Source of the DNA: Candidatus Jordarchaeales archaeon
Lineage (GTDB): Archaea; Asgardarchaeota; Jordiarchaeia; Jordiarchaeales; Freyrarchaeaceae
Direction: 5' to 3'
Assembly: GCA_038889235.1 (NCBI GenBank)
Contig: JAWAHN010000001.1
Location: 280,403-344,402, forward strand
DNA: 64,000 nt
Of this stretch, positions 1 to 8,155 are shown piece by piece; within the stretch, counting starts at the first letter, position 1; each line of letters starts with the position of its first letter. The translations under genes were made by a program, and so were the position numbers. The notes beneath the pieces were generated by a model. That model worked only from the letters and a program-made list of their open reading frames with translations. It did not search any database and was not told the origin of the DNA.

Positions 1-501
1 CACGAGAGCCACGGAGCCACGTCTAACTGAGTCGTAGTCGATGAAGTAAGGGTTTGTGACGACGCCGGTCCAAGCGTCCAGGACACCTATAGTGTTGGGG
101 CCGAGAACCCGAATACCCCACTTTCTCGCCGCATCGACCAGTTTCTTTTGTAGTAGCGCCCCCTCAGCTCCTCTCTCGGCGAAGCCGTCAGCCACCACCA
201 CTGCTGCCCTAATTCCTTTTTCCCCGCAGTCTCCTATCACCGCTGGAGCTGCCTCTGCAGACGTTATTACGACTGCCAGGTCGACTTCGCCCGGAACATT
301 TTTGACATTCGGGTATACTTCAAGCCCGTCTATGGTCTTGTACTTTGGGTTGACAAGGTATATCTGTCCTTTGAAGCCGAAGCGTCTCATGTTGAAGGCT
401 ACGATGCGGGCTCCGAAGAAGGGTGAGCCCATGGAGCCTATGATAGCCACGCTGTTGGGGTTAAAGAATGGGTCTAAGGGCAACTTGTTGTTTGAAACCA
501 C
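1..501 (-). CDS. ADP-forming acetate/acyl-CoA synthetase, CoA-binding N-terminal part (partial)
   Basis: The reading frame runs off the left edge, so only the first 167 residues are present. It begins at GTG (501-499) behind the ribosome site GGAGGTG. The protein opens with a Rossmann-type CoA-binding domain: VAIIGSMGSP near residue 18 is followed by FGFKGQIYLVNP, VDLAVVITSAEAAP and RVLGPNTIGVLD, the order seen in succinyl-CoA synthetase alpha and in the alpha part of archaeal ADP-forming acetyl-CoA synthetase (Acd). Family knowledge: Acd converts acyl-CoA, ADP and phosphate to the acid, CoA and ATP, giving substrate-level phosphorylation in fermentative archaea. The catalytic His region and any fused ATP-grasp part lie outside the window, so the substrate and the alpha-only versus alpha-beta form cannot be decided. 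Confidence 0.8.
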   Translation of the reverse strand, partial: MVSNNKLPLDPFFNPNSVAIIGSMGSPFFGARIVAFNMRRFGFKGQIYLVNPKYKTIDGLEVYPNVKNVPGEVDLAVVITSAEAAPAVIGDCGEKGIRAAVVVADGFAERGAEGALLQKKLVDAARKWGIRVLGPNTIGVLDAWTGVVTNPYFIDYDSVRRGSVALV

Positions 502-653
502 TACACCTCCCACCTTTAAGGGCTGTGAGAGTTCTGGAGAGACACCGTCTTAAGTGTAATGGTAGGTTCCTCGTAAAGGAGAGTCGGGAAGCGTTTCCTA
601 TGGGAGAGTTCAGCACGGTTGCTCGTCTGGGCTAAGGGATTACTGTGTCTGTT

Positions 654-1691
654 TCACTCTTTTCTTGCGACGACTATAGATGAAATGTAGACTTTGCCTT
701 GTTTGAAGCCAGCGTTTTTTAGGAGTGTAAGTATCTCTTTTTTAGAGTACGACTTGTTTGCCCCGAAAAGCCGGGTTGTTATGTCTATGGGGCTCTTTTC
801 CCTCTTCCTTATCGATGTGACAAGTATAAGGGTTCCATTCTTTTTTAGGACTCTCGCAAACTCGTTCATCGTCTCCTGAGGCTTGTGGCTCCACTGAAAC
901 TGGTCGAAGCTTAAGACTACGTCGACGCTCTCGTCAGGGATTGGCCACTTGGAGTTCAGTAAGGGGTCTAGGAGGACGAATTTGACGTTGCTTAGCTCCC
1001 CGAGCCTTTTAACTGCGGAGCCCGGGGGCTTAACCGTCATGTGAGCGCACTCGTCCAGGGTGTTAGGGTAGAAGTCTGCGCATATCACTTGGCAGTCGAA
1101 GTTCAGGTAGTCGAGTAATGTAGCTGTCCCTGTCCCGAAACCGCAGCCAACATCAAGTATCACTTTCCCCTTAAGTTTCTTTCCGCCCCCAAACTCTAGG
1201 GCAAGGCGGCGCGCGAAGTCGAAGAGAAAGTGTTGTCTCTGAAAGTATAATACCATTGCGACTTCCGGTGAGACGAACTCAACCCTAGCCCCTTTAAGGG
1301 TGTCGAGCGCGACCCTGTAGAGAAAGTTTTCAATTCCTTTCAGTAGGGTTTCGAAGGAACGTATAGCGGGGTGCTTCTTCCTCGTAGCAAGGAGTTTTTC
1401 AACCTTCCGCCAGTTGACCCTAAACTTGCCGCCTTCTTCTATGAGGACGCCTGCCTTCCTTAGAGCTGAGAAGATGTCTTCTAACAGGTCAGGTCTTTTA
1501 ACTTCACCAAGGAAGCTTGAAACCTCGCCTATGCTGCGTGGTTCACTCATGAATTTCAAGACGCCCAACCTGTCAAAGCAGATCACTAGCTTCAGAACGG
1601 CGAGGGTGTCGAGGGACCAACTCGCGGGCAAAACATGCCGCATGTAACGTATGTTTTTCAGGAATACGTGTAGCAGTTTGAATACGGACAA
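654..1691 (-). CDS. SAM-dependent methyltransferase with N-terminal winged-helix domain
   Basis: Residues about 30-110 form a helical, winged-helix-like region (EPRSIGEVSSFLGEVKR, RKAGVLIEEGGKFRV) like the dimerisation domain of small-molecule O-methyltransferases. A class I methyltransferase domain follows: motif I is VILDVGCGFGTGTATL near residue 175, then ICADFYPN, then LLDPLL and a post-motif FARVLKKNGTLILVT. The TTG start at 1691 has a GAGGGGGA ribosome site five bases upstream. It is a clear paralogue of the protein at 34563-35603, sharing FVSPEVA-VFYFQ, GGGKKLKG and FDC-ICADF-PN-DEC. The substrate is unknown; membership in the small-molecule group is inferred from the architecture. Confidence 0.8.
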   Translation of the reverse strand: MSVFKLLHVFLKNIRYMRHVLPASWSLDTLAVLKLVICFDRLGVLKFMSEPRSIGEVSSFLGEVKRPDLLEDIFSALRKAGVLIEEGGKFRVNWRKVEKLLATRKKHPAIRSFETLLKGIENFLYRVALDTLKGARVEFVSPEVAMVLYFQRQHFLFDFARRLALEFGGGKKLKGKVILDVGCGFGTGTATLLDYLNFDCQVICADFYPNTLDECAHMTVKPPGSAVKRLGELSNVKFVLLDPLLNSKWPIPDESVDVVLSFDQFQWSHKPQETMNEFARVLKKNGTLILVTSIRKREKSPIDITTRLFGANKSYSKKEILTLLKNAGFKQGKVYISSIVVARKE

Positions 1692-1725
1692 TTATCCCCC
1701 TCACCCAAAAGCTATTTTTAGAAGG

Positions 1726-1737
1726 CGCTTGCAAGCG
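1726..1737. promoter_or_regulatory. 12-bp perfect palindrome upstream of the methyltransferase
   Basis: CGCTTGCAAGCG is self-complementary and lies about 35 bp upstream of the TTG start of the leftward methyltransferase gene, where an operator could overlap the core promoter. An AT-rich stretch at 1743-1778 follows it. The rest of 1738-2000 shows no gene. A regulatory role is inferred from position only. Confidence 0.35.
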
Positions 1738-2000
1738 TTGCCAAATTTATTTATCAGTTAGCGGTTATTTAACTATTAACTTTTCCGATTGAAAGGCATT
1801 GAATTTCCCGGGAGTTTCACGAGCCAGCGTTGGAAGGCTTGTGGAATTCCAGAGAGAACATAGTTCAGATAAGAGGGGGGATTTAGGAGCCTTGTGTTGC
1901 GAGGTAAGAGGGGTGTGTCTGATGTTGGTGATGCTAGTTTAGTTTGTTGATAAAGCTTATAGAGGTGGCGTCACGTCTCTTTCTGCTGGAGGAGGTAAGA

Positions 2001-2531
2001 ATGAAGAAATCGGATGAGAACGTGGTTCCCATACACGCTCACACATACTTTAGTGTTTCAGAGTCTGGGGAGTTCTTCCAGTACTTAATTTACGATTACT
2101 ATGACCCGGACTGCTACTACGCCTCTCTGGAAGGTGACCCAGACGAGTATGCCAGGGAAATGGGGAGGTTGTGGGACAACATGCAGAGTTTCTTAGACGA
2201 GGAGAGGAACGAGGTTAACGGAGAGCCCGTTCACCCTGAAGTGGTGTTCATAGACTTGGGTTTTAGGGGGAGGGATGAGCTGCCGTTTATAACGTGGGTC
2301 ATCACTTTCAGGGGGAACCTTATTCCGGGAATTAACACTTACACAGCCTGGAGCGAGGAGGAGGAGCTCGAGTACGACTGCGAAGCTGTATGGGTTTTCC
2401 CAGAGGGAACAGAGATAATTGATGTTCGAACTTTGATGGAGTACGAAATACATGCCAACATACTTTCGTTGTGGGCAAGGGAAAGAGATATAATAGGAGG
2501 GTACGAGGAGATAGTTTTCAGAATCCCGTGA
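2001..2531 (+). CDS. Acidic hypothetical protein
   Basis: The protein has 176 residues starting at ATG 2001, directly behind a strong GGAGGAGG site at 1989-1996; an in-frame start further upstream at 1944 lacks such a site. It is acidic and rich in aromatic residues (YLIYDYYDPDCYY), with no signal peptide, membrane segment or metal-binding Cys cluster. I do not recognise a family. The central VVFIDLGFRGRDELPFITWVITF segment alternates like beta strands, so a small alpha/beta cytosolic domain is likely. It stands alone, with the transferase at 2627 starting 95 bp downstream. Confidence 0.7.
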   Translation: MKKSDENVVPIHAHTYFSVSESGEFFQYLIYDYYDPDCYYASLEGDPDEYAREMGRLWDNMQSFLDEERNEVNGEPVHPEVVFIDLGFRGRDELPFITWVITFRGNLIPGINTYTAWSEEEELEYDCEAVWVFPEGTEIIDVRTLMEYEIHANILSLWARERDIIGGYEEIVFRIP

Positions 2532-2555
2532 TGTCTATATGGAGGATTGGGGAGA

Positions 2556-2583
2556 GAAATATACGATTCGAAATATACGATTC
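2556..2583. repeat. Tandem 14-bp direct repeat
   Basis: GAAATATACGATTC occurs twice head to tail without mismatch (2556-2569 and 2570-2583), 44 bp before the ATG of the hexapeptide-repeat transferase. It is AT-rich and could contain or flank the TATA element of that gene. Confidence 0.7.
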
Positions 2584-2626
2584 ATGGTGATTTTTCCTTA
2601 TGGTTTATTGAGAGGAGGGTGGTCTT

Positions 2627-3382
2627 ATGAGTAAGGGTGGGAAAGGACCGAACATCACCGCCCGGATTTACGGTATCCTAGTGGGTTCAGGTTTAATAGC
2701 ATTCCCAATAGTCCTCGCTTTTTGCTACGCTGTTCACACCTTTTTCCCCGGTCTGCCCATTTACGTCTGGGCCGCTCTGACGCCACTGATATATGTGGTT
2801 GCTAAGTGGGTGTTCAACTTCGCTGCTCTAGGTTTAATTAGGGCTTCCCTTAGACCAGTTGAGGAAGGGTACTACGAGATGGACCCGTCGAATCCAAACG
2901 TTGGGAACTGGATGCTCAACGCGTCGCTGACATCGCTGGGACGCTACTTGGTAGGCTTCCTCCCCCTCGGTCAACCCGGGCTCGCAAGCCATGTTCTCAA
3001 GATAATCGGGGCTAAGATGGGGCGTAATGCAATAGCCTCGTCGATCATAGACCCGCCGCTCGTGGAGATGGGTGAGGGGTCTGTTGCAGGCGGCGGCTCA
3101 ATAATTTCGGGGCACGCCCTCGATGGCAAGAAGATCTACGTTGGAAGGGTGAAGATAGGGAAAAATGTGCTAATAGGCGGGAACACCATAGTTCTTCCTG
3201 GCGTTGAGATAGGGGATGGAGCTGTCATTGCAGCAATGTCACTTATTCCGAAAAGAACGAAGATACCGCCGAGGACTGTTTGGATGGGGATACCGGCGAG
3301 GCAGGTGGGTTATGTGGACGACGAAGGAAACATAGTGATAGAACGAAAAGAGGGAGAAGGTAGCGTTAGCGGACACCTCTAG
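2627..3382 (+). CDS. Membrane-anchored left-handed beta-helix (hexapeptide-repeat) acyltransferase-like protein
   Basis: The 251-residue protein has two hydrophobic segments near the N terminus (about 15-40 and 45-65). A C-terminal region of hexapeptide repeats follows, for example VKIGKNVLIGGNTIVLPGVEIGDGAVIAA, ending in the typical PPRTVWMGIPARQVG. This left-handed beta-helix fold carries O- and N-acyl transfer in LpxA/CysE/CatB-type enzymes, where a His is catalytic. The candidate here is IISGHALDGKK near residue 165. The likely role is acyl transfer on a cell-surface sugar or lipid at the inner membrane face. The ATG has a GAGGAGGGTGG site. Confidence 0.7.
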   Translation: MSKGGKGPNITARIYGILVGSGLIAFPIVLAFCYAVHTFFPGLPIYVWAALTPLIYVVAKWVFNFAALGLIRASLRPVEEGYYEMDPSNPNVGNWMLNASLTSLGRYLVGFLPLGQPGLASHVLKIIGAKMGRNAIASSIIDPPLVEMGEGSVAGGGSIISGHALDGKKIYVGRVKIGKNVLIGGNTIVLPGVEIGDGAVIAAMSLIPKRTKIPPRTVWMGIPARQVGYVDDEGNIVIERKEGEGSVSGHL

Positions 3383-3493
3383 ATAAGAAATACTTGGTAA
3401 AATAGGGTTCTTTTTATTTAAAACGTTCTCTCGTCCTCAAGTGGTAAGATTGCTTTATATTTTCCGACAACTTATAATTTTCTGGTGGCATAA

Positions 3494-3733
3494 ATGTTAG
3501 AAGAAATGGTGAGAGTTGGGAAGAAGAACGTCATAGTTATACCTTCCAACATTAGGAAGAAAGTTGGGATTCAGGAGGGGGATCTACTTAGGATTCGTGT
3601 TGAAGGCGAAAAGATACTGCTTGAAAAACTCTCAGCGGGGGCTTTCAGTGTCCTCGCCGAGGTTATCGGTGAGCCGTATGAGGAGGAAGTGGATGAAAAG
3701 AGGGCGGAAGAATGGTTGAAAAAGGGGCGATGA
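3494..3733 (+). CDS. AbrB/MazE-type antitoxin (VapB)
   Basis: This 79-residue protein has the swapped-hairpin AbrB fold signature: VRVGKKNVIVIPSNIRKKVGIQEGDLLRIRVEGEKILLEKL. The C-terminal tail (EEEVDEKRAEEWLKKG) would wrap the toxin. It lies two bases upstream of a PIN-domain gene, the standard VapB-VapC order. Such antitoxins bind their own promoter as dimers or octamers and neutralise the partner ribonuclease. A TATA-like stretch (ttgctttatatttt) lies about 40 bp upstream. Confidence 0.85.
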   Translation: MLEEMVRVGKKNVIVIPSNIRKKVGIQEGDLLRIRVEGEKILLEKLSAGAFSVLAEVIGEPYEEEVDEKRAEEWLKKGR

Positions 3734-3734
3734 A

Positions 3735-4139
3735 ATGCCCGTAGCTGACACCGAGTTTCTTTTCGCCCTAAATCCTAGGGATAAAAAGCATGAGAAAGCT
3801 TTGAAAACACTGTCCATAAAGGATCTAAAGGTTCCAGACACGGCGCTCTTAGAGTTTCAGGCTGTTTTGAGAGCTAGGGGTAGAACAGCTGCAGATGTGG
3901 CGAAGGCTATGGTTGCACTTAAGCAGATATTTGGTAGAAAGATTAAGGAGGCCTCAACGATAAGTACAAGTTTGCTCATTGTGCAAGCCGAGATCGAGGA
4001 GAAATACGGGTTAAGCTACTTTGACAGCTTGATAGCTGCTTCTGCTCTAACTCTCGATGGCGTGATAGTATCAGATGACGAAGCATTTGACAAGGTCGAG
4101 GGGCTAAAAAGGGTGCCACTTGGTGGAGGCGAAATTTAA
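3735..4139 (+). CDS. PIN-domain ribonuclease toxin (VapC)
   Basis: The protein has 134 residues. PIN-domain acidic residues are visible: ADTEFLFA at the start (Asp5), Glu in TALLEFQAVLRARG, Asp in LSYFDSLIAASAL and Asp in VIVSDDEAFD. PIN toxins are Mg-dependent endoribonucleases that cut tRNA or rRNA. It is translationally coupled to the AbrB-type antitoxin (TGA, one base, then ATG). It is not obviously a close copy of the second PIN protein at 25021-25497. Confidence 0.87.
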   Translation: MPVADTEFLFALNPRDKKHEKALKTLSIKDLKVPDTALLEFQAVLRARGRTAADVAKAMVALKQIFGRKIKEASTISTSLLIVQAEIEEKYGLSYFDSLIAASALTLDGVIVSDDEAFDKVEGLKRVPLGGGEI

Positions 4140-4190
4140 AAAGGGATTTAGTTGCCCACCGTAGCCGCGGTCTCTTTGCTACAAGCATCT

Positions 4191-4883
4191 TCACTCTTTT
4201 TCACCTAGTATTTTGAATATCTCTGTTAGCGTTGAAATTTCGTAGTCTGGGATTTCTTCCGACGTTCTTGGGGTCTCCGAACGGTGTACCCCTCTCTTCA
4301 CGCGGACTGTCATCAGTCCGGCAGCTTTCGCTTGCGCTATCTCCTCCGAGAGGGAGCAGCCCACGAACATGGCGTCTTTGGGGGAGACGTTTAGCGTCTT
4401 AAAAGCTTCTTCGAAAACACGTGACTCAAGCTTTTCGCAACCAACTTCCCTAGCTATGACCACTTGGTGGAATATGTGCTGCAGCCCTAGGCGTATGAGC
4501 TTTTCCCACTGCTTGACCGGGTTTCCGGCTGATACGACACCTATTTTATAGCCCCGCTCCCTCAGCTTTATAAGGGTTGGAACCGTCTCCGGGTGAGGTT
4601 TCAGGTAGGCGAACTTAGTGTCATGGTAGGCGGCAACCGCCGCGGCTATGATCCTGGCGTTAACCTTTAATCCGAGACGCTCAAGGGTCCTATCAAAGTG
4701 CCTGTCATAGTCCTCTCCGTACTCAGCTACGACAACCTTTAAAGTGTTAAACGTAGTTTCAGGATCCACGGGAAGTCCCGCCTCTATCATCGCTCTCACA
4801 GCGTTCATCCTTGCAAGGTACTTCTGAAGGGACGCATCGTAAAGCGTGTCATCTATGCCAAACAAAATACATTTAACAATCAT
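4191..4883 (-). CDS. HAD-superfamily protein lacking the catalytic nucleophile (probable pseudoenzyme)
   Basis: The 230 residues follow the HAD phosphatase plan, but key residues are changed. Motif I should read FDxDDT; here it is FGIDDTLYD, so the nucleophile Asp is Gly9 (codon GGC). Motif II (VVSAGNP, Ser119) and a Lys near 151 are kept. Motif IV should read GDSxxxD; here it is VGCSLSEEI, so the Mg-binding Asp is Cys176 and the second Asp is Glu181. The fold, including the cap and the AKAAGLMTVRV end, is intact and there is no frameshift. By family knowledge it should not act as a phosphatase; a binding or regulatory role is inferred. It is last in a leftward run with the SIS protein (6-bp gap) and PaaK. 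Confidence 0.8.
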   Translation of the reverse strand: MIVKCILFGIDDTLYDASLQKYLARMNAVRAMIEAGLPVDPETTFNTLKVVVAEYGEDYDRHFDRTLERLGLKVNARIIAAAVAAYHDTKFAYLKPHPETVPTLIKLRERGYKIGVVSAGNPVKQWEKLIRLGLQHIFHQVVIAREVGCEKLESRVFEEAFKTLNVSPKDAMFVGCSLSEEIAQAKAAGLMTVRVKRGVHRSETPRTSEEIPDYEISTLTEIFKILGEKE

Positions 4884-4889
4884 GAATAT

Positions 4890-5909
4890 TCACCCGCCTA
4901 GATCGGCCTTCTTCAATTTTGAAATGTAGCAAGAGAAAAACTGCAAGGGTATGATGAAAAGCACAGGGGAGAGGAGGGGGTCGTTGGCTGGGACGAGTAA
5001 CTGGTTGTCGAAGCCACTTTCCCAATCGGCTACCACGATTACCTTGGAGCCGAGCTTCTCAAAACGGCTGGCTGCCTCTATGTAGACTTCAGCTTGCTTT
5101 CTAGGTGGAAGAAGCATTATCACTGCTGTCTTCTCGTCGACAGGTTGAACTGGCTCGTGTAGAAAGGCGCTTGCGGAGAGGCCCTCAGCCGGCAAATTTG
5201 CAACTTCTTCAAGTTTTAGGGCCGCTTCAAGAGCCGTGGCATAGTTTGCCCCCGACCCCAGGATTAGGAAAAGCTCGGCTTCACGGCACTCCTCAGCAAC
5301 GCTTTTAGCCTGCTCCTGCGAGAGAGCGACAGTTTTTCTCACACTTTCCGGCAGATCATAGAGAAGTGGCTTGAACGCCGCCGCCTCCTTGCACCCTTTA
5401 ACCTCGCCTAGAAACGCTGCAAGTAAGTATAGTGCCGCAAGCTGGGAGACATAGCTTTTCGTCGCCACACCAGACTTCTCGTCCCCAGCCCTAGTGAGTA
5501 TGAAGAAGTGAGATAGACGGGCAAGGCTGCTCTCGCCATTATTCGTGAGAGCCAGCACTGTGGCGCCGCGACTTTTGGCATATTTTGCCGCGTTCAAAGT
5601 GTCCAGTGTTTCCCCCGAGCGGGAAACCGCTACAACCATCGTACCTGCGCCTTTCATGGAAGTCCAGTGAGTGAACTCCGACGCGGGTATTGATGAGGAA
5701 AGAGTGGACGAAAGACGACTTAGAGCGTACTGCCCCACAATAGACGCGTGATAGCTGGTTCCACTCCCGGTAAGGTAGACGAAACCAGGGGGAGCTAAGC
5801 GTGGAGCGATCTCTCCTAAGAAATTGGACACTGCGTCTATGGTCAACTTAACCGCAACATCTTCTTCTAGTATATCTCTTAGAGCCAGAAACGCCCTGCG
5901 GCCTGGCAA
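4890..5909 (-). CDS. SIS-domain sugar isomerase, GlmS isomerase-domain/AgaS-like
   Basis: This 339-residue protein holds two sugar-isomerase (SIS) domains without the glutaminase domain of full GlmS. The phosphosugar-binding signatures are YLTGSGTSYHASIVGQ near residue 45, VVAVSRSGETLDTLNAAKYA and GDEKSGVATKSYVSQ. The C-terminal half has LGSGANYATALEAALKLEEV and SASAFLHEPVQPVDE. The family isomerises or deaminates phosphosugars such as glucosamine-6-phosphate. The TTG start at 5909 follows a GGAG eight bases upstream and begins 15 bp after the PaaK stop, so the two are probably co-transcribed. The exact substrate cannot be read from the sequence. Confidence 0.8.
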   Translation of the reverse strand: MPGRRAFLALRDILEEDVAVKLTIDAVSNFLGEIAPRLAPPGFVYLTGSGTSYHASIVGQYALSRLSSTLSSSIPASEFTHWTSMKGAGTMVVAVSRSGETLDTLNAAKYAKSRGATVLALTNNGESSLARLSHFFILTRAGDEKSGVATKSYVSQLAALYLLAAFLGEVKGCKEAAAFKPLLYDLPESVRKTVALSQEQAKSVAEECREAELFLILGSGANYATALEAALKLEEVANLPAEGLSASAFLHEPVQPVDEKTAVIMLLPPRKQAEVYIEAASRFEKLGSKVIVVADWESGFDNQLLVPANDPLLSPVLFIIPLQFFSCYISKLKKADLGG

Positions 5910-5924
5910 GTTAGCAACTCCAAG

Positions 5925-7235
5925 TCATGTAGTGAGTTTTTCGCGGTATTTTTCCAGAAAGGATTTCAAAGCCTCATCGTACTCTGTCTGTCCTCTAAGG
6001 TCTATAACCTTCTTCGCCTTCCTCCCTATCTCTGGTATGCCCCCCTTGTCCACACGGTGTACGAACGTCGGCGTGAAGCACACCACCCCACCCAAGCGCT
6101 CAGCTAGGGACGCTAAAATTTCGGGTTTATCTTCATCAGCGTCTATGAACAGGTCTATTCTGTCCGCTCCATTTTCTTCCCTAATCACGAGAAGGTAGTC
6201 GCGCACTCCCTCATGCCTAAAGACGGCCGCATCTATAGCGAATGGACTTGTAAGGGCGCCCTTGATCTTTATTAAGCCGTCAAGCCTGTACTCTGGGGGA
6301 AGAACTCTGCGGGTCACTCTTCCGCAACTACACTTGTCCTCAATTATACAAGAGTAGTCCCTTGAGCGGTAGCGTAAGGCTAGGGTGCCCGTACGCGTGA
6401 GCGTGGTGAAGACAAGCTCACCCTTCTCCCCTTCACCAAGGCGCTCGCCTGTTTCAGGGTCTACGACTTCGACAAACGTGTGATCCTCCGGCCAGTGAAC
6501 ACCGTAACGCTCTTCGCACTCCCCTCCACTACCCGCCTCGGTCAACCCGTATCCGACTCTGACTTCAGCCCCCCATATATCCTCTATTCTCTTCCTCTTC
6601 TCTTCGGGTAGGGGTTCGCCGAGCGCATACACTTTTTTTAGGCCAACTTCTTTTGGATCTCCGAAAAGCTCCTCGTAAACATAACCCCACTTGAGGATGA
6701 ACTGAGGTATTCCAATCAAGCCAGTCGGCCTAAAGAAGTTTATAATCCAAGCCTGTTGTTTGGCTGTTGGCTGTTTACCGGCGGGGACCACGACAGCACC
6801 TATTCTCCTCGCCGCTTCGTGGATGTCTATTCCGGCGAAGAACATGCCGTAAGGGGTAGTGTTCTGCACAACGTCTCCTTTCCTAAAGCCTGCGGTGAGG
6901 AGGTTCCTTGCCTCGAGGGAGATCTGCACCTCCACGTCGTTGTTCGTAAAGCAGACAACGGTTGGCGTGCCCGATGTCCCAGAAGTTGTGTGGAACACTG
7001 ATATGTCGGATGGGTCTCCAACAGCCCCCATGTAGTCGCTTACCAAGTCGACCTTGCTCGAGAAAGGAAGCTTGACGAGGTCTTCCGTGGTTCTTATGTC
7101 AGACGGCTTAAGCCCAGCCTCGTCAAACTTTCTTCTGTAAACTCTAGTGTTGTATGCCAGCTTCACGACTCTTCTAATAAGCTTGTTCTGGTGCTCCTCG
7201 AGCTCACTCCTCGACATTACGGGCTCCTTGACCAA
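5925..7235 (-). CDS. paaK: Phenylacetate-CoA ligase family adenylate-forming enzyme
   Basis: The 436-residue length fits PaaK. Diagnostic segments are FDEAGLKPSDIRTTEDLVKLPF near the N terminus, the AMP-binding P-loop TTSGTSGTPTVVCFTNND near residue 85, the YGLTEAG motif, and FVEVVDPETGERL. A cluster CIIEDKCSCGRVTRRVLP resembles the Cys-rich turn of archaeal PaaK relatives. The enzyme would activate an aryl or short acyl acid to its CoA thioester with ATP going to AMP. Archaeal paralogues often have unknown substrates, so the phenylacetate assignment is by family only. Confidence 0.82.
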   Translation of the reverse strand: MVKEPVMSRSELEEHQNKLIRRVVKLAYNTRVYRRKFDEAGLKPSDIRTTEDLVKLPFSSKVDLVSDYMGAVGDPSDISVFHTTSGTSGTPTVVCFTNNDVEVQISLEARNLLTAGFRKGDVVQNTTPYGMFFAGIDIHEAARRIGAVVVPAGKQPTAKQQAWIINFFRPTGLIGIPQFILKWGYVYEELFGDPKEVGLKKVYALGEPLPEEKRKRIEDIWGAEVRVGYGLTEAGSGGECEERYGVHWPEDHTFVEVVDPETGERLGEGEKGELVFTTLTRTGTLALRYRSRDYSCIIEDKCSCGRVTRRVLPPEYRLDGLIKIKGALTSPFAIDAAVFRHEGVRDYLLVIREENGADRIDLFIDADEDKPEILASLAERLGGVVCFTPTFVHRVDKGGIPEIGRKAKKVIDLRGQTEYDEALKSFLEKYREKLTT

Positions 7236-7329
7236 GACAGAACCTCCATTAGAAACGGGGGTGTAAGCAACCTTAAAAATTATTCCAAGAAATTGGAAGG
7301 TAGTGGGTAGTGCGGGAGGCGAAACGCGG

Positions 7330-7707
7330 TTACTTAGTTGCTTTTGCCGCCAATAGTGCTGTGAGGAATGATGCCGCCGTACACACCGAGCCTATCTCCA
7401 GTATCCACGCACGGTGCGACTCAGCGAAACCGTAGTAGAACATGCTAAACAAGCTGGGTTTTAATAGGTCTCTTGGTGAAAAATCTATTCCATGAATATT
7501 TTTGAGAAAGAAACCCCACTCTGAACCGTAAATGTTTGTGAGCTGATAGTCAACATTAACGCATAACAATTGCACTATTCTAGTTTCCAGCGAGAGTATG
7601 GACGTTATATTCCACACGGAGACGGACAAGTATACTGTTACAACGAGTACTATCAGGGAGGCTAGAGCTATGTACGGGTTTCTTGAAGCCGCAGTTGCCA
7701 CTACCAC
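7330..7707 (-). CDS. Small membrane protein, unknown
   Basis: This 125-residue protein has hydrophobic segments at about 10-35 and again at 100-122, joined by a loop with LNVDYQLT-type and FSPRDLLKPSLF stretches that probably faces outside. The GTG start at 7707 overlaps the stop of the upstream gene by seven bases, so the two are translationally coupled. I do not recognise a family. The gene is followed by PaaK after a 94-bp gap that could hold a separate promoter. Confidence 0.6.
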   Translation of the reverse strand: MVVATAASRNPYIALASLIVLVVTVYLSVSVWNITSILSLETRIVQLLCVNVDYQLTNIYGSEWGFFLKNIHGIDFSPRDLLKPSLFSMFYYGFAESHRAWILEIGSVCTAASFLTALLAAKATK

Positions 7708-8057
7708 AGCCGCTGAAAGGAGTAATATACATGCTGCGAACTTAAGAACAAGCTATTCACGACGAAGTCCAGTATCGCGCAGGGAGCACAGAGCTGCACT
7801 CCATTAACGTAGCTCGCCAATGCTCTAACTCCACTGAAAAAAGCTAAGAAATCAGAGTAGCTTTCCATCGGGTCACGCGTCGCATTAGACAAGAAGTAGT
7901 AGACACTGTGAACGCGCTGGTATGCGAGCAACGAGTAGCCGTCGAGACTAACAACCAAAGATTGGAAAACGATAAATGCTAAAACGAAAAGCGCAACGGA
8001 GCCTAAAATAAAAACGCCCAGACCACCCCGACTATAACGACGGTAACGCTTTCCCAT
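7701..8057 (-). CDS. Small single-span membrane protein, unknown
   Basis: The 118 residues begin with a very basic stretch (MGKRYRRYSRGG), then a transmembrane helix at about 13-35. An outward domain carries one CAPC pair near residue 90, which could form a disulfide or bind metal. It overlaps and is coupled to the membrane protein at 7330-7707; the two probably form a complex of unknown role. The start is ATG with ttacaccacc-type purine-poor upstream sequence on the plus strand. AT-rich DNA at 8070-8100 could be a promoter shared with the divergent SDR gene. Confidence 0.6.
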   Translation of the reverse strand: MGKRYRRYSRGGLGVFILGSVALFVLAFIVFQSLVVSLDGYSLLAYQRVHSVYYFLSNATRDPMESYSDFLAFFSGVRALASYVNGVQLCAPCAILDFVVNSLFLSSQHVYYSFQRLW

Positions 8058-8155
8058 TTACACCACCTGAAAACAGTTTACAAATAAAATAAAATTTATT
8101 ATCAACCTTTTTCTTTTTTCTAATTTATTGAGCCCTTTGTTTCGGAGGTGGTTGT

